In this document: piece by piece, positions 12,201-24,100 of the stretch
Layout: every line of letters begins with the position of its first letter
Position numbering within the stretch: the first letter of the stretch is position 1
Assembly: GCA_008921705.1 (NCBI GenBank)
Contig: VFFE01007186.1
Coordinates: 1,675,122 to 1,739,121, forward strand
Source: Burhinus oedicnemus
Lineage: Eukaryota; Chordata; Aves; Charadriiformes; Burhinidae
Length of the DNA stretch: 64,000 nt
Direction of reading: 5' to 3'
The notes under the pieces: model-generated
Told to the model about the DNA's origin: nothing
The model's input: only the letters and a program-made list of their open reading frames with translations
The model's database searches: none
Program-made: the position numbers and the translations under genes

Positions 12201-15200
12201 TGTAAATGATGATAAAGTAGATGCTGACAGAGCAGCATGGGAAGGGATCTCTTATCCTTTATGGAATATTTTAAAGGTAGTATCAAATTTGATCAGCAAT
12301 TCCAATTCCTGTTAGTGAATTCCATTTTTAAGTAATAATTTTTATTTCTTAAAATAGACTCTTTTATGCCAGTAGCTGGTAAGCAATTAATACTAAGATA
12401 AAAAAAATGTAATGAGTTTTTTGCATTTACTGGGAAAATTGCAAAACAGAAAATGCTACCTACAATCTAGCTGTTGTGTGTTTCTGCATGCATATTTGTT
12501 TGATTTTCCTTTGCTTTTCTTTTTGTGTTAATGTGTGTAATTGGTTTTGTCTACATTTTTCAATGTGAAAATAATTGCGATCTAACATCACTGTAAGAGG
12601 TACCTACAGATTCCAAACATTTGTAGCAAGCTTTTTTTCCTAAGCACCACATTATTGCAAAGAAATAGTAGGTATAATATGAATTATGTAAGATAAGCAG
12701 TCTGAACTCATGAGATCAAGCGACACAATCTCACAAATAATGTTTGCTTTAAGTAAATGAAGTTATTGTAAAACAATTTTGGCTGATAGCACAATAATAC
12801 CTTCCATTTATTACTCTTGAAAAACTAGTCTGGGGGTAAGGCTGTTCAAAGTTATGCATATTAAACCCCATAAAATCACCATCTGAATAAACAGACATAT
12901 TAAAGATAAGTTCATCTGACAAATATTAACCCAACAGTGAAATACATTCGCTTTGTAATTTCCCAGCGCGTACATGCAATTTACACAGTCACTAATGCAT
13001 GGTGTTCACATGTGATACTTTCTTAATTATTATGACATACACACACATATTTAGAGGAAAAAGTTATGAATCTCTATAACAAGAGCTGAAAAAAGATTGG
13101 GTTTCTTTGCTTGTTTGCTTGTTTTTAAGATGAGTTCAAGTTCAGGTTCAGCTGTAACTAAAGCTTGTCTGGATTAGATCAAGAAACATTTAGTAACTGT
13201 GTGAGTTCATCCCCACCATTTTTAACCAGTTCACGCTGACAAAAAGCAATACATTTGAGGCGCTGGTAACAGCTCATGTTATGTCAAGAACATTTCTGTA
13301 ACTAGCACTTATATGAGAAATTTAGATTAATTCATTTGTACCATTTAATATGAGAAAGTGGTGATAACTGAGGGCAAGTATCAGAAGTCATATATTTTGA
13401 AACTGTTCTATTATAATAACGCTGAAGCTGCAATAAGGGCACAAGCATTTAAGTGTATGTTACAACAATATCACAACAATAGTATTTTTACTAGGTAAGA
13501 ACATCAGAAATCACATACTGAATAAGAAGAAATAAATGAAAAAGGAAATCACACAACTGATAAAATCAGCAAAGAAGGAAATTGGGCACTCATGGGTTGT
13601 ATTAACAGGAGAATTAATGTCATGTTTGTTCAGTGTTTATAATTCTTTGATAAAAAGATAGTTAATAAGAATGATCAATATTAACACTTACGTGAACATA
13701 TTTTATGCAGTAGGACTAGAAATGAATGCTTATGGCAAGGGTTTTACACTATGTTTTACTGACAATATTACAATTTTCTAAAACTTTTCAGTTTCACTAA
13801 CATTGCATAATTCAAGATTACCTCCTTCATACTGAATCTTTGCAGTGAGAAAACCTGAAAATGCCAATTCAACACTCCCTAGAGTTGCTGGCATGGACAA
13901 GATAACTGGAGCCAATTGGTACAGCTCATACCTTGATATTTTTGAATCTTTCAGTGCTTCAGTATAGTTTTTATCTCTCTTCAACAGCAAACCTTGCAGA
14001 TGAATATATAAATAGTCCATTTTTCTTTGGCTGGGTGTCAGAAAGTGATGAGTACTATTTTGAACAAGCTTTCTGAGCTGAGAAAATTTAAAATCAGTTT
14101 GTTTTCTATTTCAATGAGAATTGGAAAAATTTTGTTCTGTACTATTTCACAGTTGACCATTTTCCATTTGACATTTCACATTGACATCCTCTCTTCTGTT
14201 TTTTAATTTCTGAAAATAGCAGCTAAAGTTAATATCTCACAGGTTTGCTTCCTAAATTATTTCCCACAATTTTCCACACTTTCCACTCAAGTTCTGTCGA
14301 CCCTGATGCTGATTTTGACTTTTCCAGATGACACTTCAGCTTGCTAGAAGATCTCTATAGAAGATCTCTGATACTAAAACATTTTGAAATTGCCAATTTG
14401 TCAGGTTTCAGAGCAGCTGTTAGTTCCTGTCAGCTGTCAGAACCTATATCAATTTATATTCACACACCTGAATATCTTCCCATGGTCTTGGCAAGCATCC
14501 TACAGTTCTAAAATCTGTTTCAGTAGGCTGCAAATTTAATGTAATCTACAAGATCAATCTATCATAGTTTCCTAGTATTTATTTCTGTGTACTTCTGGCA
14601 TATATCGAATGTTTTTACTACAAAGCAAGCAACTGTCCATCGTTCCACCACGTTATTGGCTACTAGCTTCAAAGTCATCAAGAAGAACTGACCTGAATTC
14701 AGAAGAAATATCTTCTGCCTCTTCCAATTATTTCATTATGTCATTTTCTTTTCTACGTTATAGGTCTTTCTGGATTTTCCCTTTCTCTCTATAGTAAATC
14801 AGATAGCCCTTTGGTGGTCTTTAGCCTCAGTAGCAAATCCCACTAGTTTCATGATGACTCTGACTTTGTTGGCTTTAATGAGTACAGCTGAATGTGAAGA
14901 ACGCCAGCTTTTAAAACTCAACAAACGTTTCAAACCCCTAGACATATATTATTCCCATTGCAATAGTCTTCAGGACCATTTACCATAAGCAGTAAACTAG
15001 TTATTTATATTGAGTATCAATGTATCATGCTGGTCACAGATTTTAACCTTGGAAAATAAGTCTGTTTCTTCAGACTTCTTTTCGCATCACACTGTGTATG
15101 TGCAGTTTTAGCAATGCAGAGCCAGATTCAGATGCAGATTCAGACACCTAGGTTTATGTATTTGTAGTGTTGTCATCTCTGTATCAGATAGGGCTCAATC

Positions 15201-17067
15201 CAGTTGCTCACATATTTCTAGAACTAATTCAGCAGTCCTACTCTATCCTGGCCTTCAACCATTACTCCAGAAAGTGCCCTATAAAAATCAGAAATATCGC
15301 TATGCTCCTATGCTTAAAATGTTGAAAGCTGTAGTTATTGTTTGAGGTTTTGTGCCATCTATATATCAGTCTTGATTACAGGACATATTTTCTAAAATTC
15401 TGTCTCTACTGTTAAGGTGAGTGTCCTCCCACTACATGTTATGAAGTCCTACTTGAGGATCTGGAACTCGAGTTATCTATAATTTGGTTGAACTCTTTTA
15501 ACAAAGTCCAAAAAGGGGAAAAGAAATTTCTGTTTCTGCGGATAAGTTTTTTCCTTGTCATTCATAAAATTTTTCTTCTCTCTTTGAAAGCACGTGAGCT
15601 TTGAGGGAATAATTCCTCTATGCAGCTACTGGAATAGATGAAATGACCACCTTTACTTCCTACTGTACCATCTTCACTTGACAGGATTACCGATTTTGTG
15701 GACTCAAGTTTGAAATATCTCCTTATGAAGTATGATTATCTTCTCAGTTTTGGAATGCAATAATGATCTGTAAGGAGAAACGAGACTCATGAAGATTTAA
15801 AAAGTACAAATTATTTCACTATGCAACACGATTGTTAAAACACACGATGATCTATTGACACAGTCTTGACTACATCCTAGTCTTTTGAAAAACATTTGTC
15901 AGCCTAGCCTTTTTTATTCCTGATCTGAATCACTGAATCTCTATTAAATGTACATAATGGGTCTTCTTTTGGGATCCAGAAAATCCTGCTCATTCTCAGC
16001 TTGGTTGCTGTAGTCTCAGTAATATTTCTACATGTATAAATTACATATATAAATTACAATTTTAACTTCACATTTTCATTGTAAAAATGTAGGCATCGAT
16101 AGTTGTTTCTGGATAGTTTATGACTTCCTGCACTTGTTCAACGAGTCAGATCAAGACACTAAGAAACAGTAACACAAAAAAAGGGGTAGAATTGACTAAT
16201 TGGTTTGGATATATCAACTCTTTATCATAAGAAATTGACTACCAACAACAGTTGTATTTGAGATTATGTGTGGTGTCAGGGTTGCTTCACACATGCAAAG
16301 CAGCAACAAATGCATGACGCACAAGACAATATATCTCAGTATGCCACACCTTCAATCACTCTCCCTGCAGATTAAATTATTAATGAATTACTGTGCTCTA
16401 CTTATTTGCTTAGTCATCAACCATGCTGACAGGTAAGGAATATGGAAGGTCATTAAAAATTAACACAAATGATCTTCATTCTGAACCAACAAAGCAAAAA
16501 TATCTGTAACGCTTTTAAATAGCAAGTTATCTCTTGTGACAGGAAGTAAATACTCCGAGATATAATAGTTACTTTTGTTTGAATACTAGTCAGAACTTCT
16601 TAAGGATAGGAAGGACAAGCTATGAGAGACTGAACTTCAAATTAACTTCTCTGTCAAGTAAGTCTATACACAGTCTCAACACTGAGAGGCTGCATTCTCT
16701 AAAGCTGCAAGCTGTCTCCACATAGTCTCCATCATGAGTGATCGTTTTATTTAATGTGAGGCAGTCTCTTCTTATCTGCATGTTGATCACCCATTAATAT
16801 TTTACTAGTGAAAACACATCTTGAGCAGAGTACAAGATGCTACAGAAAAATATCTGAAATAATACAACAATGAACCAGAGATAATCAATGATAAATGTAG
16901 GCTGAAAAAAAATCTCTTTAAAAGGATTTTTTTTTTATTGTACCATGAAAGTTTTGAGACAAACTGGTATCTGAAATCAGTAAGTGGATTTTTTTTTAAA
17001 TTCAATGCCAATTCAGATTCAACAAATTCTTTAAAACAGTACCTGAACTTCAATGAAAGGAACAAGC

Positions 17068-17101
17068 AGAAGAAGAAGAATAATAATAATAATAATAATA
17101 A

Positions 17102-17132
<31 letters not shown>

Positions 17133-17189
17133 AAGAAGAAGAAGAAGAAGAAGAAGAAGAAGAAGAAGAAGAAGAAGAAGAAGAAGAAA
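17068..17189 (+). repeat. compound (AAG)n-(AAT)n-(AAG)n microsatellite
   Basis: The tract is a short AAG block (17068-17080), an AAT block (17081 to about 17103) and a long, almost perfect AAG block (about 17104-17188; close to 28 units). The plus strand is pure purine over the long block. Long frames of poly-Lys on plus and poly-Ser/Tyr on minus are artefacts of the repeat and not genes. The high purity suggests the tract is young or still changing length. Confidence 0.97.
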
Positions 17190-18684
17190 GGTTAGAGGAG
17201 AGTGGTTCAGATCTATGTGAGAGTACTTGGTGTGGCAGATTAGAATCAGGAAGTTGGTACAAGAATTTGAAAAACATTGGGTGGAGGTTACAAATCAGCA
17301 GGAGAATAAGATGGGCAGCTACAGTACTATAGCACTGACCACAGCCTCAGTAATGAAACTAGTTGCAGACCCTTTCCTATGCTTCTCACCGCTCACTTAA
17401 ACTCATTTCATAGGTTATCTTTGTTTTTAATAATGAAACATTATCAGTCCTAAGCATTAATAAATCATAACTTCAACTTCATAAGTTTTTTTTTTAAAAA
17501 TGCTGTATGTGAAGTAGATGTCTTTCTGATGTTAATCCTTTAAGAGTCACATTTTCAAGCATTCTAGCAACAATGTGGAGTAGAAATGTGTTTATTTTTA
17601 ATGAAAGCAGAGTCTGGTGTAGTCACATGACTCAAGGAACTGGGCCTATTAGAAAAACATCACATATCATGAAACTAGCAAAAAAATTGTGAGAGTTGGC
17701 ATAGTACTTTTGTTTATTTTATTTCCAAAAACATTAATAAAAGTGATTGTTAATCAAAATAAATGACAAATCTGTCTGCATGGTCTGATTGTTCCCACAG
17801 GCCATCAAGGCAGAGCCGTTTGAACTTCAGTTAAAGGAATCCTTGGGAAAAACAAAGCTTTAGAGTCTTTGACTTCAGAATAATGGATTTTGCTTTGGAC
17901 CTCAGTATCAGTATAAGTTACATGAAGTTTCCAATATTGTGAAATATAGTGAATTTCCATGTAAGTGTATTTCATGAAATTTATGTTCTATGTTCAGTTC
18001 TACAGCTCTTACTAAAATAATATTCTGAAGCTGCCAGGATCAGAAAAGGAAAAGAAACTGGTAAAATTAATAATTTACTTGATGATATACCTGATTTAGG
18101 TTTGCTATTTAACAGTTGCAATTGTGAACATTTTATCTTTACCAAAAACTGTATGTTTTGTATTAGTTAAAAAACAAGATATAAATCTGCTATAGGAGCA
18201 CAACAGCAAACCTTTTGCTGCTTAAGTGACAGCTACCAAGAATTCCTGTTCCATTACCGAAAAAAAGAGAATATAAAACCTCAGGACTCTCAGGACTTGC
18301 TACCAATATGTTCTACAGAAAGAAAAAGAAGAAATAAGATTTATGAAGACTATATAATTGGGCAATTACATTCTATTCCAGTGGCAGAATATTTTGAATT
18401 AAAAGTATTATTCTTTTAGTTTTATTAGGGTCCTTAGTGTGTGTTTTTAATGCTGTAATGGAAGCAGATAGTACCAACTATCAATAATTAGAATGGACCA
18501 GACAGACTCAAATTTGCCTCCTGTCACACATGCCTTAGAAAGAATTAGGGGACATGCATAGATTTTTGGAAGGTATCCCAGTGTTGTTCCTAAAAAATGG
18601 ATGCTCAGGCTCATGTGGAATGACCAGCCAATGAAAAGGGGGCTTAAGTGCAGATTAAACTATGGTTATATGTCTGGTCCGAGG

Positions 18685-19348
18685 AGTCATAGCCCATCAA
18701 TTCAGATTGTCCAGATCCCTCTGTAGAGCCTTCCTACCCTCAAGCAGATCAACACTCCTGCCCAACTTGGTGTCATCTGCAAACTTACGGAGGGTGCCTT
18801 CGATCCCCTCTTCCACGTCATTGATAAAGATATTAAACAAAACTGGTTCCAACACTAAGCACTGGGGAACACCACTTGTGACTGGCTGCCAACTGGATTT
18901 AACTCCATTCACCACAACTCTTTGGGCCTGGCCATCCAGCCAGTTTTTTATGTGGTGAAGAGTACACCCATCCAAGCCATAAGCAGCCAGTTTCTCCAGG
19001 AGAATGTTGTGGGAAATGATGTCGAAGGCTTTACTAAAGTCCAGGTAAACAAGATCCACAGCCTTTCCCTCCTCCACTAACTGTGTCACCTTGTTATAGA
19101 AAAAGATCAAGTTAGTCAAACAGGACTTGTCTTTCATAAACTCATGCTGACTGGGCCTGATCACCTGGTTGTCCTGTACATGCCGCGTGACAGTGTTCAA
19201 GGTGCTCCATAACCTTCCCAGGCACCGACGTCAGACTGACAGCCCTGTAGTTCCCCAGATCCTCCTTCCACACATTCTTGTGGATGGGCATCACATTTGC
19301 TAACCTCCAGTCAACTGGGACCTCCCCAGTTAGCCAGGACTGCTGATA
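18685..19348 (-). mobile_element. CR1 LINE 'B', second half: reverse transcriptase fragment (old host element)
   Basis: On the minus strand this reads as the N-terminal and central reverse transcriptase domain of CR1 ORF2. It starts at QQSWLTGEVPVDW, continues through YLDFSKAFD (motif A), VTSGVPQ and the catalytic FADD motif (18772-18777 for the two Asp codons), and stops being recognisable after LQRDLD. A frame change near 19200 separates two partial frames (19142-19351 and 18697-19200), so it cannot make a protein. The element's C-terminal third and its 3' tail are missing. Its 5' end abuts the 3' tail of the CR1 copy at 19349-20550, and its earlier part appears on the far side of that copy at 20551-21190, so I read it as one element split by a nested insertion. 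The catalytic Asp pair is kept even though the frame is broken. Confidence 0.88.
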
Positions 19349-19404
19349 CATAGAATCATAGAATCATAGAATCATAGAATCATAGAATCATAGAATCATA
19401 GAAC
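19349..19404 (-). repeat. CR1 3' tail microsatellite, 7 x 8 bp
   Basis: Seven tandem copies of catagaat on the plus strand (ATTCTATG in the element's sense), the last with one change (catagaac). An 8-bp repeated tail of this type in place of poly-A is characteristic of CR1 and marks the exact 3' end of copy A. Seven near-perfect units is long for this window; the other CR1 ends here keep only one to three. Confidence 0.97.
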
Positions 19405-20550
19405 AGTTTAAGTTGGAAGGAACCTTAAAGATCATCTAGTTCCAACACCCTTGCCACGGGCAAGGACACCTCCTACTAGACCAGATTGCTCAAAGCCTCG
19501 TTCAGCCTGGCCTTGAACACTTCTAGGGATGGGGCATCCATAGCTTCCCTGGGCAACCTGGTCCAGTGCCTCACTAACCTCAGAGTGAAAAACTTCTTCT
19601 TGAGATCTAATCTAAATCTACACTCTTCTGGTTTGAAGCCATTACCCCTCGTCTTATCACTACATGCCCTTGTAAAAAGTCCCTCTCCAGATTTCTTGTA
19701 GGCCCCTTTCAGATACTGGAAACCTGCTCTAAGGTCTCCCTGGAACCTTCTCTTCTCCAGCCTCAACAACCCCAACTCTCTCAGCCTGTCCTCATATCAG
19801 AGGTGTTTTAATCCTCTGATAGTCTTCGTGGCCCTCCTCTGGACTTGCTCCAACAGCTCCATGTCCTTGTTATGTTGGGGGCTCCAGAGTGGACACAGTA
19901 TTCCAGCTGGGGCCTCACGAGAGCAGAGTAGAGGGGCAGAATCACCTCCCTTGACTTGCTGGCCATGCTTCTTTTGATGCAGCCCAGGATGTGGTTGGCT
20001 TTCTGGGCTGCGAGCACACATTGTTGTCTCATGTTGAGCTTCTCACCTACCAACACCCCCAAGTCCCTCTCCTCAGGGCTGCTCTTGATCCATTCTCTGC
20101 CCAGCCTGTTGTATTTGTGCATGGGATTGCCCTGACCCACATGCAGGACCTTGCACTTGGCTTTGTTGAACTTCATGAGTTTTGCACAGGCCCACCTCTC
20201 AAGCCTGTCCTGGTCCCTCTGAATGGCATCCCTTCCCTCCAGCATGTCAACCACTCCACACAGCTTGGTGTTGTTGGCAAACTTGCTGAGGGTGCACTCA
20301 ATCCCAATATCCGTGTTTCCAACAAAGATGTTAAATAGTACCGGTCCCGGTACTGACTCCTGAGGAACACCACTCATCACTGATTTCCACTTGGACATAG
20401 ACCTGTTGACCACAACTCTTTGAGTGTGGCCACCCAGCCAATTACTTATCCACCAAGTGGTCCATCCATCAGATACGTGTGTCTCCAATTTAGAGACCAG
20501 GATGTCATGCGGGACAGTGTCAAATGCCTTGCACAAGTCCAGGTACATGA
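19349..20550 (-). mobile_element. CR1 LINE 'A', 5'-truncated, nested in CR1 'B'
   Basis: This is a minus-strand CR1 copy of about 1.2 kb with a complete 3' end. It begins inside the reverse transcriptase domain at YLDLCKAFDTV (motif A) and has an open frame of 246 codons (19808-20548). It continues in another frame through QVQRRATK, has a stop near 19797, and then reads through the C-terminal part (19476-19775, ending LNEALSNLV). The 3' UTR follows, closing with seven copies of the 8-bp tail. A frameshift lies near 19880. The catalytic FADD is changed to FANN (codons at 20270-20275). 5' truncation is the normal outcome of target-primed reverse transcription in this family. The copy is dead but better preserved than its host. 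Confidence 0.92.
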
Positions 20551-21190
20551 CATGAAGGAAAGTGGCTTGGTGAGCACTTCTGCCAGCTCCCTCGGTACCC
20601 TTGGATGAATCCCATTCAGCCCCATAGATTTGTGTGTGTCTAAGTGGCGTAGCAGCTCTCTGACCATTTCTCCTTGGATTATGGGAGCTTCATTCTCCTC
20701 CCCATCCCTGTGTTCCATCTCAGGGGGCTTTGTACCCAGAGAACAACTTGTCTTACTGTTAAAGACTGAGACAAAGAAGGCATTAAGTACCTCAGCCTTT
20801 TCCTCATCTTTTGTTACTGTGTTTCCCCGATACATCCAGTAAAGGATGGAGATTCTCCTTAGGCCTCTTTTCATTGCTAATGTATTTATAGAAACTGTTT
20901 TTATTTTCTTTAATGGCAGTAGCCAGATTAAGTTCTAGTTGGGCTTTGGCCCTTCTAATTTTCTCCCTGCATAAACTCACAACATCTTTGTAGTCCTCCT
21001 GTGTTGCCTACCCCTTCTTTCAAAGGTCATAAACTCTCTTTTTTCCCCTGAGTTCCAGCCAAAGCTTTCTGTTCAGCCAGACGGGTCTTCTTCCCCGCTT
21101 GCTCATCTTTTGGCACATGGGGACAGCCTGCTCCTGCGCCTCTAGGATTTCCTCCAGCTTGAGAGCTGTGCTTCTCACTGATCTCTAAAC
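20551..21190 (-). mobile_element. CR1 LINE 'B', first half: endonuclease-RT linker region
   Basis: On the minus strand this reads as the part of CR1 ORF2 between the endonuclease and the reverse transcriptase. Landmarks are EEILEAQEQAVPM, GRRPVWLNRKL, CREKIRRAKAQLE, KAEVLNAFFVSVFN and ELAEVLTKPLS, the last ending at the junction with copy A. In-frame stops and frame changes make it non-functional. The family's next residues after PLS are found at 19348 and below, on the far side of copy A, which supports one split element. The upstream boundary is uncertain: recognisable CR1 sequence fades between about 21190 and 21230. The alternative is that it belongs to copy A with an internal deletion. 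Confidence 0.85.
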
Positions 21191-24100
21191 CTGTAGCTTT
21201 CTGCTTATCCCCTAACCCTCTACTGCACACTTCTTCTAGAAAACATGCTTTTAAGAGTATGCACACGCAGTTATTTCCTGTACCCTATAGACTATATGAG
21301 GTATTGTCAACATCAACATCCTAGTTCTCAGGTTTTCTCAGGTTGCCTGAGTACAAGCAACAGGAAAGAGAGACTTGAAAATGTACAGCAACTAAACATG
21401 ACATGTTTTAAAGAACAAAAATATCATTCTAAATGATGCACCATAATTTCTGGAGCACAGATGTCAGATGGTTTCCTTGTGAAGTTCCTTCCTGTGCAGA
21501 CAGCCAGTACTGGCTTTATAAAACATGTAAAACCTCTCCAAGTCCTCAGAATACAATTAAACAAATTTAGGTGCTGCCTGATCTCTGTGCCAGACCTTTG
21601 TGTGGGAAAGAGTTCTACCATGGAGACGAAAGTACTGCCTGATGCTTGCTTACAGCCCCATGCTACACCAGGGCACCAGAATGACACGGTAATAATCTGG
21701 ATGTGAGCTGCCAAAACACCAAATGGCTGCAAGAGTTTTCTTCTTGGTAAAATCATGTAAAGGGGTAAAAAAGGAAAGAAGTTATCTTTCTCTGTTGCAA
21801 CATAGACATCCAGTAAAAGAAAACCAACAAACACTGAACCCAAAACCTCCACATTTATTTAAGAATGAAGACATGATTAAAAAAAATGTCAGGCAAAACT
21901 GCACAAGCAGAAAAGATTTATTTTTTTTCACTTATTTATGATTATGATTTATCATTATTTATGATGTTTCTTCAGACCCTTTTGCTGTTATACATGCCTG
22001 CTACTCCTTCAAGCAAAAATCTTAATATGCATTTTAACAGATGTCTTAACATCCAGCTTTCACATCCACTTGCAGTTTTCCAGGAACCTTAAACTATACA
22101 CCAAATGCAATTCACTTCTTTTATTTTCAAATACACAGTTTTCTCTTCTTCTTTCTATTCTTCATCCACCAGAAATAATTACAAGCCTCATTAGATGTAA
22201 ATCTTGGCCTTTATTAAATTTAACTAATTAAATTATTGAAAGTTTATTACATTTCTTGATACCCATCCCACTGCAACTTGCCTGTTTTATTTCCTGCTTT
22301 GTACTATTTCATAATTATCTGGTGTCACAGCTATAGATGTATGCAGACCAAAAAACACATCTAACCATTTAACTTTGAAAGGTTTATATTCCCAATCATG
22401 ACTTGAAATTTCAAGGAAAAAAAAATTAAAGATTACATGATGAAGCTCTCCTGTTTAACTCTCATAACTTTTTCATGGTATTAATGTGACTGTTAATGAG
22501 GTGGAGGTGTGAGGTGGAGTCTATGTTGCTGCATTTTATTTATGACATACAACGTTGTCTTTTTGTCCCTCTTTTGGCTTTCATTGGAAGAGTAACAGGT
22601 AAACGTTAACTGCAGTTTTAATTCCCTTGTAATTTTGTGAAGGAAAAAGAAACCAGACAGACATAGTACCAACAATCAAGGCCCAAACATGCTTGGAACA
22701 GGATTTTTCAATATAAATGGGCAGCTTACAAACTTTTCTCAGAAGCTGCTGAGATTTTTAGAGAATTTCGTTCTGCATATTTTTTTGTATTTCAAGAAAT
22801 GTTCTTAGTCCTTCAGAAATTTTTTTCTCCCATTTGTTTTCCATACATAGTATGCAGCATTTTTCTAGATTTCAGATCCACACATTTAAATTAAGCTTTC
22901 TTCTTGTGCTTGATCCAGGAGGGGAATAAATTCCATGACATTAGACACCGATGTTTTAAACACATGGTGGGTCACACAAAATATATTGTTCTGAGAGAAA
23001 TCAAAGCTACTTATTCAAGGACAGACATCTTCCCCAAGGAAAATTAATAACAATATTGGTCAATAGAAGTATTTTATTGGCGTTCAGATTTTATGCAGAG
23101 TTAAATCTCTGTTACAGATCCCTTTAAAGCCCAGTACAATTCAGTACCTGAAATTTTTTATAACAAATTTCCTATCCATTTTAAAATGAAATATGGTTAG
23201 AGCAGGATATCAAGGATCCACAATGATTCAAGCATATATTTGCTAAAGTAACAGTTAAAACTGGGAGGAGAGAGCAGAATTCAGGAAGCAATGTTAAAGA
23301 GCACTGAATTGTATGTTTCAACTACATAGCAGACTTGAACAGTCTAGTTGTCTCAGGTTTAGGTGAACAACATCTACTAAACAATGTAAATTCAAATTCT
23401 ATTGATTTCTAAGTCTTATTCCTTTCTCTATAGACCTCATCAAAACATCACCGCTGGACATGAATACATCCTGTTCACCATACTTTAATAAGGACATCTG
23501 TGCTTTGACTTTGTTGTGGATTTGAGTGCCCCTCTGAGCCAAAATTAATGAAATATCATTATTTTAGAAACAGGGACACAGAGTTAGGAGTTACCTGAAA
23601 CAGGTTATTTAAAAGTAGAAGTCAGTATAGTGGAAAAGCTGTCCACTGGTGATCCACTTGTTTCTCACTTCAAAGGGGGACAAGATGCATGTTTTCTAAT
23701 GAAATCTACCTCCAGATTTTGCTGGAATCAGCAAAAATGTGTCAGGGCAAAAGGCAGTCAGCATCTCCTTCTTTGACCCAGTAGGCCTTCACTGTTTCCA
23801 TACTTAGATAATGAAATAATTAAAACATGTATTTTAAATTCCAGTGTATCAGAATATTGATTGTAGCTGAAGAAGCCCTGATAAACAAGGTAATGTTTGT
23901 CTGAGTTGTTGAATTTTTGTTGGAAGTGTTCTGAATGCAAGCCAACAGCTTTAACAAAGTCAAGACTCTTGAAAATAGTTAAATGTAAACAAAGATTTAT
24001 TTGTATCAGTGGGGAAAAAAATCATTGCTGTAATTGTTTATACCAAAAATCTGATTTGAAAGTAGGCTTTAAAAAAGTGGTACTGATATTATGAAATGGT

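Larger units (their letters stand above)
5474..18684. other. unique AT-rich non-coding sequence
   Basis: I see no gene and no recognisable transposon here apart from the simple repeats listed separately (about 9.19-9.29 kb and 17.07-17.19 kb). Reading frames longer than 60 codons are few, mutually overlapping and of low-complexity or AT-driven composition. The interval about 12.7-13.3 kb has retained CpGs and homeodomain-type core motifs, and is noted as a candidate conserved non-coding element. Confidence 0.6.

Noticed and set aside
16938..17277. Open frames encoding poly-Lys (plus) and poly-Ser/Tyr (minus)
   Set aside because: They are simply the AAG/AAT microsatellite read in frame; nothing outside the repeat supports a gene.
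19991..20338. 115-codon plus-strand frame
   Set aside because: It is the antisense shadow of CR1 reverse transcriptase.
20446..20874. A 142-codon frame read as one CR1 protein segment
   Set aside because: Its last 30 or so residues cross the junction between copy B and copy A and are copy A read out of frame, so it is not one continuous protein.
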